From assembly GCA_021323755.1 (NCBI GenBank), contig JAJPKJ010000064.1, positions 1 through 64,000 on the forward strand: DNA of 64,000 nucleotides, in the 5' to 3' direction. A program made the position numbers and the translations under genes. The notes beneath the pieces are model-generated. The model was not told where the DNA came from, ran no database searches, and was given only the letters and a program-made list of their open reading frames with translations. Each line of letters starts with the position of its first letter. Position 1 is the first letter of the stretch. This document shows positions 7,479-14,287 of the stretch, piece after piece. The stretch is from Chitinophagales bacterium (lineage in GTDB: Bacteria > Bacteroidota > Bacteroidia > Chitinophagales > Chitinophagaceae).

Positions 7479-8393
7479 TTATATTTTTTGACCAAATTCT
7501 TCATCACCAAAATGAAAGGATTTGGTCAAAAAATTCTTTATTCGCGTATTCTTCCATTTCTTTTCTAATTCTCCTTGCTTCAAATGGGCTTGTTCTGGTG
7601 TGAGATAATTGCAACTCATGTGTGGGCGTTTTGTATTGTAAGCTTGAATACTCTGGGTAACTGCAATCATTGCTTCATCATGAGACCTAAATGTTCTACT
7701 CAAATTAAATTCAGTTTTTAAAATCCCATTCATTCGTTCAGCGATTTGATTTTCGTAACCGGCACCATCCTGTGTCATACTTATTGCAATGCCAGACTCT
7801 TTCAATTCTATGATATATTCATAACTGCAGTATTGTGTTCCGCGATCTGAATGGTGGATTAGTTCAGTTTGAAACTTGGACCTACCATTTAATGCCATGT
7901 GGAGTGCCTTTAGACAACCCTCCGCCGAAAGATAGGGGTAAAGACAATACCCGACAATTTTTTTGGAATACGCATCAGTTATTAATGATAAATAATTAAA
8001 ATCAAAACCTACACTGATGTATGTAATATCAGCAACCCAAAGTTGCTCAGATTGTGCTATAACTAAATCCTGTATAAGGTTCGGATATTTTTTCAGCCAG
8101 TGTCTGGAATTAGTTGTTTTTGGAGCGCCCCTTTTTTTTCTAATAAGCATTCCATTTTCCCTAAGCACATTGAATAACTTGTCCCTGCCAATTTTTATAC
8201 CATGCGTTTTGAATGGTTCTATCAAGCACATATACAATTTTCTGGTTCCGAGTCCGGGCAGCTCACGGCGCACCAGAGCTACTAGTTCTATTACAATATT
8301 TTGAACCTGGATTTGTTGATTTATATATTCTTCTCTTTTATAAAACGCCTGTCGTGATTTACCAAACAGTTTACAGAGATGACCGACACTCAT
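7479..8393 (-). CDS. IS3-family transposase, orfB (DDE integrase core)
   Basis: The protein has an HTH_21-like N-terminus (LGTRKLYMCL) followed by an rve-type catalytic core. The triad is D122 (WVADITY), D183 (HHSDRGTQY) and E219 (NQIAERMNG), with exactly 35 residues between the last two. The listed ATG at 8393 is internal: the frame is open upstream into the end of orfA, as expected for a product made by -1 frameshifting (KGWYQTVKVIKQKKLAK reads into MSVGHLC). It acts in cut/copy-out transposition of this IS. Confidence 0.92.
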   Translation of the reverse strand: MSVGHLCKLFGKSRQAFYKREEYINQQIQVQNIVIELVALVRRELPGLGTRKLYMCLIEPFKTHGIKIGRDKLFNVLRENGMLIRKKRGAPKTTNSRHWLKKYPNLIQDLVIAQSEQLWVADITYISVGFDFNYLSLITDAYSKKIVGYCLYPYLSAEGCLKALHMALNGRSKFQTELIHHSDRGTQYCSYEYIIELKESGIAISMTQDGAGYENQIAERMNGILKTEFNLSRTFRSHDEAMIAVTQSIQAYNTKRPHMSCNYLTPEQAHLKQGELEKKWKNTRIKNFLTKSFHFGDEEFGQKI

Positions 8394-8422
8394 CTTTGCA
8401 AGCTTTTTTTGCTTTATTACTT

Positions 8423-8800
8423 TTACTGTTTGGTACCACCCTTTTTTCTAATTGAAATTGAATATTCTTTCTCCGCAAAATCAAGTAAATGATTTAAACT
8501 GAATATTACTAGATTAGAATATTCAAGCGCTTTTTCGAATTCTTTGATTCGAATGTCTGCTGCCTTTAGGTTTTGTTTTTGTTCGTCAGTCATAGGAGGC
8601 AAAACTATTGCACCATTTTGCAATTGTTTCTGAAACTGCTTGATCCAAGATTGAACAACGTAGATACTTGGTAAATCATATTCTTCAACTACTTTTTGAA
8701 TATCCTTACCCTTGAAATAAACTTCAAAAACAATCTTCTCTTTAAATGCTTGGGTAAACTCGAACCGGTTAAAATGAGCTTCAAAATTTGAATTTTCCAT
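8423..8800 (-). CDS. IS3-family orfA, helix-turn-helix DNA-binding protein
   Basis: 125 residues with a helix-turn-helix region (FKEKIVFEVYFKGKDIQKVV, then SIYVVQSWIKQF) and a C-terminal leucine-zipper-like helix (ADIRIKEFEKALEYSNLVIF). It ends across the AAAAAAG heptamer at 8447-8441. OrfA normally binds the inverted repeats and forms the N-terminal half of the OrfAB transposase. Confidence 0.85.
   Translation of the reverse strand: MENSNFEAHFNRFEFTQAFKEKIVFEVYFKGKDIQKVVEEYDLPSIYVVQSWIKQFQKQLQNGAIVLPPMTDEQKQNLKAADIRIKEFEKALEYSNLVIFSLNHLLDFAEKEYSISIRKKGGTKQ
8441..8447 (-). promoter_or_regulatory. Programmed -1 frameshift heptamer of the IS
   Basis: The orfA frame reads A-AAA-AAG followed by GGT. 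Slipping back one base joins it to the open orfB frame (K-G-W-Y-Q). This is the usual A6G slippery site of the IS3 family. Confidence 0.7.
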
Positions 8801-8816
8801 ACAATTTTTGTTTGGA

Positions 8817-8841
8817 AAACTGTCAACTTATATCCGGACAA
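8817..8841 (-). repeat. IS right terminal inverted repeat
   Basis: Inverted match to 7316-7340; it reads TTGTCCGGATATAAGTTGAC then AGTTT on the minus strand. Confidence 0.75.
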
Positions 8842-8954
8842 GACCTGTTATAATCCATGTTCCTTACATGACCACAAAGCGGATTTACCAGACAATCTAA
8901 ATCTGGTCGGTGTTGATTGATGATTAAATACTGTTCTTGTGTAAGCTTTGCCAT
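8823..8954 (-). pseudogene. Fragment of a hypothetical gene cut by the IS
   Basis: From an ATG at 8954 the minus strand reads MAKLTQEQYLIINQHRPDLD followed by about 20 residues, then enters the IS end and stops at 8823. The sequence looks coding, and the IS insertion at about 8841 seems to have truncated it. The continuation on the far side (below 7316) is not convincing. No family is recognised. Its start codon lies inside the hairpin at 8950-8970. Confidence 0.35.
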
Positions 8955-8977
8955 ATACAGGATATATGGCTTTTTTT
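8950..8977 (+). terminator. Rho-independent terminator-like hairpin
   Basis: GCCATATA (8950-8957) and TATATGGC (8963-8970) form a perfect 8-bp stem with a 5-base loop, followed by seven Ts on the plus strand. No plus-strand gene precedes it. On the minus strand the stem holds the start codon of the fragment at 8954. Confidence 0.45.
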
Positions 8978-9001
8978 AGAGTTGATGTTATGTGTTATGA
9001 T

Positions 9002-9715
9002 TTATTTTTCTGATATTCCTACTCTTAACCTTTCATTGATCATTCTTCTAATTTCCTTAAAAATAGGAGCTAATTTTTCGTGCGCCGCAACTCCTTTGAG
9101 ATAATTTTCGTGAATCTTTGAATCTCTCTCCTTTATCAAATGTGCGATGGTAATGTTTCTTCCTATTTGAATCGAAGGAATTGCATTAATTTCATCATTA
9201 TAAGATAAAGCTTCAGATAAAGAATTCTTACACATGCTTTCAAAATCGAGTACTTTATCATGAAGGTCAATAAAAGCTTTAATCAAACTTTCATCTTCAT
9301 TATAATAGATATTTACAACTGCATGTAACTTTATGAATTCATTATAAGATCGGTTGATGATTTGGTTGCCTTCATAAGAATATTGCTCAAGAATGTTTAA
9401 AGATGGGAAATTTTCCAAGATGTTTACATACCACGTATTAAAAGCTGAATGATAATCCAATAAGGATTGCCTCATTTCTTTTTCAAAATTCTTTTTCCTA
9501 TCTGTTAAAAGTTGAATTTCAGACTTGACATTTTCAATTTTCTTTGTGATTTCTGCAATATCTTCTTTTGTGGCAAGATTTTTCCCTTTTTCCTCCGAGT
9601 AAGATTTAAAAAAGGCCAAATAGAATCCCAATATTATCAGGGCTGACTCTAAAATTATTTGTGCAATATTCATTGCTATTGAACTATTTTGAAGGTTTAT
9701 TTTTCCTTGATTCAA
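9002..9715 (-). CDS. Hypothetical membrane-anchored coiled-coil protein, 237 residues
   Basis: A single hydrophobic segment at about 16-36 (IAQIILESALIILGFYLAFF) is followed by a charged heptad-like region at 45-85 (GKNLATKEDIAEITKKIENV) and a helical soluble domain to the end. The ATKEDI-type motif after one membrane helix is familiar from many uncharacterised bacterial proteins, but I cannot assign a function. Its start overlaps the DUF4145 gene by 32 bp in another frame, so the two are translationally linked. Confidence 0.55.
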   Translation of the reverse strand: MNQGKINLQNSSIAMNIAQIILESALIILGFYLAFFKSYSEEKGKNLATKEDIAEITKKIENVKSEIQLLTDRKKNFEKEMRQSLLDYHSAFNTWYVNILENFPSLNILEQYSYEGNQIINRSYNEFIKLHAVVNIYYNEDESLIKAFIDLHDKVLDFESMCKNSLSEALSYNDEINAIPSIQIGRNITIAHLIKERDSKIHENYLKGVAAHEKLAPIFKEIRRMINERLRVGISEK

Positions 9716-10379
9716 CTGAATTTATCCAATGTTTTGTCCTCTCCTGTTTATCCAAATCGGAAATAATTAATCCTATCAATTCTTTTAAATCGCTCACATC
9801 ATATTCTTCAAAGAGTTTTTGATAATGCGATTGATCATTGCCTAACCAAGTTGCTCTTAAGAGAATTGCTTTCAATTCATCTTTGAAATAACTATTGACA
9901 ACTTCATTGAGCGTAAAAGAAATAATCTTATCTCTATCTTCAGGCTTTTCTTTGATCGCCCAATCCTTAACCAGGAATTCAATTGCTTTTCTGAATCCCA
10001 TTCCTGCAATTTCATCCAAACCTTTAAACTCTGCGATAAGACTTTGTTCGTAGATTTTTATAAATCTTGAATTTAATTCAACAATAACTTTAGGCCATTT
10101 GTCTAATTCAGGTGTTCCATCTAAGAAGCCAACAAACTCCGCTTGGTCGCCATTCACGTGTCTATGTGCTACATATTTTGCAAAAATGTACTTGAAACAT
10201 TCAGGATTTGGGCATTGCCAGATAGTTATTAAATCCAGCAAAGCATCACTTTCTTTGTTTATTTCAAAAAAAGAACTTTGATAGTTTGCAGCTATATGAT
10301 TGTGACAGTAGGGACAAAAAGAAATATCCCTTACATAATAAGCATTACTTTGATGTCTTACTTGCGAAACTCTTTCCAT
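9684..10379 (-). CDS. DUF4145 (HEPN-like) protein with a zinc ribbon
   Basis: Two Cys pairs (CPYC and, about 30 residues later, CPNPEC) form a likely zinc ribbon at the N-terminus. A helical domain follows, with GMGFRKAIEFLVKDW and the RATWLGNDQSHY motif. DUF4145 is related to the HEPN/KNTase-C fold, and such domains are frequent in defence-associated and RNA-cleaving proteins. A longer start at 10403 is possible. I prefer the ATG at 10379 because a TATATTTG promoter element lies at 10386-10393, between the two ATGs. It is paired with the membrane protein downstream. Confidence 0.65.
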   Translation of the reverse strand: MERVSQVRHQSNAYYVRDISFCPYCHNHIAANYQSSFFEINKESDALLDLITIWQCPNPECFKYIFAKYVAHRHVNGDQAEFVGFLDGTPELDKWPKVIVELNSRFIKIYEQSLIAEFKGLDEIAGMGFRKAIEFLVKDWAIKEKPEDRDKIISFTLNEVVNSYFKDELKAILLRATWLGNDQSHYQKLFEEYDVSDLKELIGLIISDLDKQERTKHWINSVESRKNKPSK

Positions 10380-10385
10380 AACCCC

Positions 10386-10393
10386 CAAATATA
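10386..10393 (-). promoter_or_regulatory. -7 promoter element (TATATTTG) of the DUF4145 gene
   Basis: An exact TAnnTTTG match whose last base is 7 bases from the ATG at 10379, implying a leaderless or very short leader. Confidence 0.4.
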
Positions 10394-10403
10394 ACAAACT
10401 CAT

Positions 10404-10958
10404 TACAGGCCAAACGCGGCCCTGATTATTTCCCCTTATCTTATATTGCCTGGAAAGAGATCGGCCAAATTTGGGCCAAAAGAATTAAATACAGGGCCAT
10501 TATCGCTAAACGGTTGTATCCTTCCTGGGAGTGCTAACGGTTTTATATATATGTATATACAGATTTGATCCCATTTGGATTATTCCGGGAATTTTTCTTG
10601 ATCTTTTCTTTTAAAGGAGTGAATCATTTTCTCATTGGAAAAGTTTTGAACCGGGTAAGGGCATTTGGGAAAGGGGAATATCCGTAGTTTGCTTCGTAAC
10701 CTTTTTGCGGCCTTTGAGTAGAAAATTTCCTTTGAAACCCAGGCCAGACAAAGGGTGTTGATTTGAGAGAGTTTATAGTGGATTGACTATCAATGTTTAT
10801 AGTCTCAAATCGTGAGTTACGAATATCATCGTAGGTTACTCATGATTTACTCACTGAATCTATTGCATCAAGATAAAGATGTTCGAACATGATGTGATTG
10901 AAAATGAATGAAGTAAATATTTCTATTGTACCTATTGGATGGATTTTTAAAGGCGGAG
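10404..10958. other. Right island end, no gene seen
   Basis: This stretch lies between the DUF4145 gene and tRNA-Val and contains the 21-base subterminal repeat and inverted GTGAGT/ACTCAC elements (10812-10855). A 7-bp inverted repeat lies at 10418-10424 and 10492-10498. An integrase gene would be expected here, but no convincing ORF or remnant is seen. Confidence 0.5.
10836..10856 (+). repeat. Subterminal island repeat, right copy
   Basis: Matches 1119-1139 at 20 of 21 bases in direct orientation. Its ACTCAC half is inverted relative to GTGAGT at 10812-10817. Confidence 0.55.
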
Positions 10959-10980
10959 TGGACTGTACTGGGCTCGAACC
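10959..10980 (+). repeat. Right attachment-like repeat, inside the tRNA-Val 3' end
   Basis: Twelve identical bases plus a matching GAACC block shared with 1069-1090. The T-arm and acceptor end of the tRNA fall in this segment, a usual integration target. Confidence 0.65.
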
Positions 10981-11033
10981 AGTGACCTCTGCTCTGTCAA
11001 AGCAGCGCTCTGAACCAACTGAGCTAACAGTCC
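10959..11033 (-). tRNA. tRNA-Val (anticodon GAC)
   Basis: A 75-nt cloverleaf on the minus strand. The acceptor GGACTGT pairs with ACAGTCC, the D-arm is GCTCAGTTGGTTCAGAGC, and the anticodon stem CTGCT/AGCAG encloses the loop TTGACAG, giving anticodon GAC. The T-arm includes GGTTCGAGCC. The discriminator base is A; CCA is not encoded. It reads valine GUC/GUU codons. Its 3' end borders the island. Confidence 0.93.
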
Positions 11034-11109
11034 GGATTAAATGTTAAATGTAGGGTTTCTTATCCAACGATTAAAGTTTCAGAAATCGTACATCTTATAT
11101 CTCATCTCT

Positions 11110-12342
11110 CTAAATTTTTCTTCTCTCAAGTTCTCGCTTTATCAATCCCAATTCTCGTCCTGTTTGTCCCGACATCGAGCTGTTTTCCTGTGCCCGGCGC
11201 ATTAAATATGGAATAACATCTTTTATGGGTCCAAAAGGTAAATACTTGCTCACACTGCATCCTGCTTTCGCTAAATTAAATGTAATGTTGTCGCTCATTC
11301 CATATAACTGTGAAAAATGAATATGCGGATGATCTAATGGCAGGTTTTTTTCTTGCAATAACTGGGTTGCATACAAATTACTGAACTCATTATGCGATGC
11401 AACGATCAACGCAATGCGATCGATATGATCAATACAAAAATTTACTCCTTCGTTGTAGTCTTTGTCAGTAGTTTCTTTATTCGGTTGTATCGGTGATACA
11501 TAACCGAGATCTGCAGCGCGCTTTCTTTCTTTTTCCATATAAGCGCCGCGAACCAATTTAGCACCGAGAACAAAATGGCGAAGCTCAGCTGCTTCTAAGG
11601 AATCTTTTAAAAATTTCAATCTGTCGTGCCGATACAATTGCACGGTGTTATACAATATCGCTTTTTCTTTATTGAATTGTTCCATCATTAAAATGGTGAT
11701 CACATCAACAGGATCCTGGATCCACGTTTCTTCCGCATCAACAAGAACACCAACATTTTTTTCAGCAGCAACTTTGCAAATGCGCAACATTCGTTCTTGC
11801 ACGCGCTGCCACTCTTCTTTTTCCTGGGCCGTCAATGATTCAAGTGCCTTCGCATATCTTTTCATTAAACTTCCGGCATTCAGCTCAACGGAATGATCTA
11901 ATTTTTCCAGCAATCCAAAACGCGCAAACCCGGTTACTTTAATACTCATAAAGGGAATGTTGGATTGGGTGGCTGCATAATTTATTACGCGAATGAATTC
12001 ATCACAGGCGTGATCAAATCCACTTTCACCATCTTCCCCACCTTCTACACCATAATCTAAAATAACCTGCACATTATATTCGCCTAATTTTTTAGCAACG
12101 GCGGCGGTCTCTTCCAGCGTTTCACCACCAACAAATTGTGAAAAAATAGTACTGCGAATAATGCCTTTAACCGGGAATTTGTTACGAATAGCCCACGGCG
12201 TTAGTCTGGTGCCCAATTTTACCAGCCACGTGCGACCCATTGAAGAAAAAAGAAAATTGGCCTTTTTTAATTCCTTGTCGTTTTTATATTCAAAAGCGTT
12301 CTCCGTATTATCAAAAGAAATATTTGCCATATTGTTAGTCAT
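11110..12342 (-). CDS. Proline dehydrogenase
   Basis: 410 residues. It catalyses FAD-dependent oxidation of proline to pyrroline-5-carboxylate, the first step of proline catabolism. Seen in the sequence are the PRODH TIM-barrel hallmarks KLVRGAYMEKERKRA, DAEETWIQDPVD and ASHNEFSNLYA, plus GQTGRELGLIKRELERRK at the C-terminus. It is a stand-alone enzyme rather than a PutA fusion, so the P5C dehydrogenase must be elsewhere. The first ATG (12342) is used; a second ATG 4 codons in is possible. A TACATTTG promoter element lies 20 bases upstream. Confidence 0.93.
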   Translation of the reverse strand: MTNNMANISFDNTENAFEYKNDKELKKANFLFSSMGRTWLVKLGTRLTPWAIRNKFPVKGIIRSTIFSQFVGGETLEETAAVAKKLGEYNVQVILDYGVEGGEDGESGFDHACDEFIRVINYAATQSNIPFMSIKVTGFARFGLLEKLDHSVELNAGSLMKRYAKALESLTAQEKEEWQRVQERMLRICKVAAEKNVGVLVDAEETWIQDPVDVITILMMEQFNKEKAILYNTVQLYRHDRLKFLKDSLEAAELRHFVLGAKLVRGAYMEKERKRAADLGYVSPIQPNKETTDKDYNEGVNFCIDHIDRIALIVASHNEFSNLYATQLLQEKNLPLDHPHIHFSQLYGMSDNITFNLAKAGCSVSKYLPFGPIKDVIPYLMRRAQENSSMSGQTGRELGLIKRELERRKI

Positions 12343-12361
12343 TCAAACATTCGATAGTGGG

Positions 12362-12369
12362 CAAATGTA
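12362..12369 (-). promoter_or_regulatory. -7 promoter element (TACATTTG) of proline dehydrogenase
   Basis: An exact TAnnTTTG match on the minus strand, 20 bases upstream of the start codon. Confidence 0.5.
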
Positions 12370-12572
12370 AGAAGGAAATTTTTTATGAACCAGAGTTTGG
12401 TAAATCCTTCCAAATGCGACATGTTCGATAGTGATGCATTTGCCCGCGATCATTTACCACGGACGATTCACTTTGGAAATGTCCAAATGTGCGAAGCAAT
12501 GAAATTCAATAGTTGCGATGCCAGGCGACTCACAATAAAAATATTTACTTACATTCGGTTACAATCATTTTT

Positions 12573-14243
12573 ATGAGAAAGTCTTTGGTCTTTTCAACTA
12601 CAATCTTATTTATTTTCTGCTCCTGTAAAACAAAACAACATTATGACACGATCATCCGTAACGGGATAATTTATGATGGAAGTGGAAATAAATCTTTCAA
12701 AGGCGATGTTGGTATAAATGGAGATACCATTGCAGCCATCGGCGATCTTTCAAATGCAAACGCCAGCAATGATATTGATGCAAAAGGAATGGCAGTGAGC
12801 CCGGGTTTTATTGATATGCAAAGTCAATCAATGGAATCATTAATACAAGACGGACGTTCAATGGGCGCAATTAAACAAGGAGTGACGCTGGAAGTTTTTG
12901 GTGAAGGTGATTCTATGGGTCCGTTAACCGATACACTGAAAAAAATTAACGAAAGACATCAGGGTGATATAAAATATAAAATTGAATGGACATCATTAAA
13001 AGATTATTTGGAATACTTGCAGAAAAAAGGCGTCTCCACCAATGTGGCATCTTTTGTAGGTGCAGCGACCATCCGCGAAAACGTTTTATTATTTGCTAAC
13101 CGCGCCCCGGATTCTGCGGAATTAGATAAGATGAAATCTTTAACGAAGCAGGCAATGGAAAATGGCGCGTTGGGAATTGGATCTGCACTAATTTATGCAC
13201 CCGGTGCTTATGCAAAAACAGATGAATTGATTGAATTGTGCAAAGTCGCTTCAGCATACAATGGCGCATATATTTCGCACGTTCGAAGTGAAGGAAATCA
13301 ATTATTGCAAGGAGCAGATGAATTGATAAAAATTTCAAAAGAAGCGAACATTCCGGCAATATTTTATCATCTGAAGGCTGCCGGGAAAAATAATTGGTAC
13401 AAGATGGATCTGTTGATCGCAAAAATTGATAGCGCAAAAAAAGCAGGGTTGGATATTTCTGCTTGCATGTACCCTTATACTGCAGGAGCAACTGGTTTTG
13501 ACGCTGCCATGCCACCGGCGGTTCAGGAAGGGGGATTGGATAAATGGGTGGAAAGATTAAAAGATCCATCGATAAGGAAAAAAGTGTTGAAAGAAATGGT
13601 GACACCCACCAACGACTGGGAGAATTTGTATCTGGGTTCCGGCGCCGATAATGTCATTTGTATCGGCTTTAAACAGGATTCCCTGAAATACCTAACTGGA
13701 AAGCGTTTGAGCGAGATCGCGAAAATGAGAAATAAATCTCCCGAAGAAACCATTATTGATCTGATAATACAGGATCATTCGCGCATTGAAGTAGTTTATT
13801 TTTTAATGAGCGAAGAAAATGTAAAAAAAGAGATCAAACTGCCATATACATCCTTGGGCTCGGATGAAGCAAGTATGGCGCCGGAAGGAATTTTTTTAAA
13901 GAATAGTGCACACCCGCGCGCCTATGGAACTTTTGCAAAAGTTCTTGGTCAGTATGTACGTGATGAAAAATTGATTTCGCTGGAACAAGCTATTCATAAA
14001 TTAAGCGGATTGGCAGCGCAGCAATTGCATATAAAAAAAAGGGGAATGTTGAAGGTTGGAAATTATGCGGATGTGATTGTGTTTGATCCGGCAACTGTTA
14101 ACGCAAACTCAACTTACGATAAACCACACCAGCTGGCAACAGGAATGAATAACGTTTTTGTAAATGGAGTCCAGGTCTTAAAAGATGGAATCCATAAGGG
14201 TGCCAAGCCAGGACAAGCCGTATTTGGCGAAGGAAAGAAATAA
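12573..14243 (+). CDS. D-aminoacylase-like amidohydrolase lipoprotein (HxH replaced by QxQ)
   Basis: 556 residues from the ATG at 12573; the upstream in-frame ATG at 12513 would bury the lipoprotein signal MRKSLVFSTTILFIFCSC. The amidohydrolase layout is clear: an N-terminal beta sandwich (YDTIIRNGIIYDGSG), PGFIDM, then YISHVRSEG, IFYHLKAAG and SLGSDEASM. These last supply the His, His and Asp seen in N-acyl-D-amino-acid deacylases. The usual HxH after PGFID is instead Q83-S-Q85, so the metal site must differ or be reduced. The protein is probably exported and lipid-anchored. It is followed by a dipeptide epimerase, suggesting use of D-amino acids or cell-wall peptides. Hydrolysis of N-acyl-D-amino acids is inferred from the family. 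Confidence 0.8.
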   Translation: MRKSLVFSTTILFIFCSCKTKQHYDTIIRNGIIYDGSGNKSFKGDVGINGDTIAAIGDLSNANASNDIDAKGMAVSPGFIDMQSQSMESLIQDGRSMGAIKQGVTLEVFGEGDSMGPLTDTLKKINERHQGDIKYKIEWTSLKDYLEYLQKKGVSTNVASFVGAATIRENVLLFANRAPDSAELDKMKSLTKQAMENGALGIGSALIYAPGAYAKTDELIELCKVASAYNGAYISHVRSEGNQLLQGADELIKISKEANIPAIFYHLKAAGKNNWYKMDLLIAKIDSAKKAGLDISACMYPYTAGATGFDAAMPPAVQEGGLDKWVERLKDPSIRKKVLKEMVTPTNDWENLYLGSGADNVICIGFKQDSLKYLTGKRLSEIAKMRNKSPEETIIDLIIQDHSRIEVVYFLMSEENVKKEIKLPYTSLGSDEASMAPEGIFLKNSAHPRAYGTFAKVLGQYVRDEKLISLEQAIHKLSGLAAQQLHIKKRGMLKVGNYADVIVFDPATVNANSTYDKPHQLATGMNNVFVNGVQVLKDGIHKGAKPGQAVFGEGKK

Positions 14244-14287
14244 TGTGAGCAGAAATGTTTTGTCTTCTGACTTTCAAAAAAATCCAG

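Larger units (their letters stand above)
7316..8841 (-). mobile_element. IS3-family insertion sequence, about 1.53 kb
   Basis: Two overlapping-frame ORFs (orfA and orfB) are bounded by imperfect inverted repeats at 7316-7340 and 8817-8841. These match at 20 of 25 positions, including an 11-base inner block reading AGTTGACAGTTT-like at both ends. The length fits the family. No target-site duplication is obvious in the bases flanking either end. Both ORFs and the frameshift site look intact, so the copy may be active. Confidence 0.85.
1069..10980. mobile_element. Putative genomic island integrated at tRNA-Val, no integrase seen
   Basis: The block is flanked by a repeat of the tRNA-Val 3' end: TGGACTGTACTG at 1069-1080 is identical to the tRNA end at 10959-10970, and GAACC follows at the same offset in both copies. 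Both ends also carry a 21-base repeat just inside the boundary (1119-1139 and 10836-10856, 20 of 21 identical). The contents differ from the flanks: unknown proteins, a RES-like protein, an IS3 element, a DUF4145 pair and a broken gene. No integrase, relaxase or phage structural gene is recognisable, so the element may be a relic or may be mobilised in trans. The boundary evidence is seen; mobility is inferred. Confidence 0.7.

Noticed and set aside
8842-8960. A target-site duplication of the IS
   Set aside because: The bases next to the two IS ends do not match.
2007-10403. A CRISPR array or phage module in the island
   Set aside because: No regularly spaced repeats and no phage structural, cas or relaxase genes are seen.
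10560-10860. A decayed integrase between the DUF4145 gene and tRNA-Val
   Set aside because: Reading both strands gave no integrase motif; only a short, unrecognisable frame was found.
13096-13753. Long minus-strand ORFs across the D-aminoacylase gene
   Set aside because: They lie antisense inside a gene with clear motifs and have no recognisable domain.
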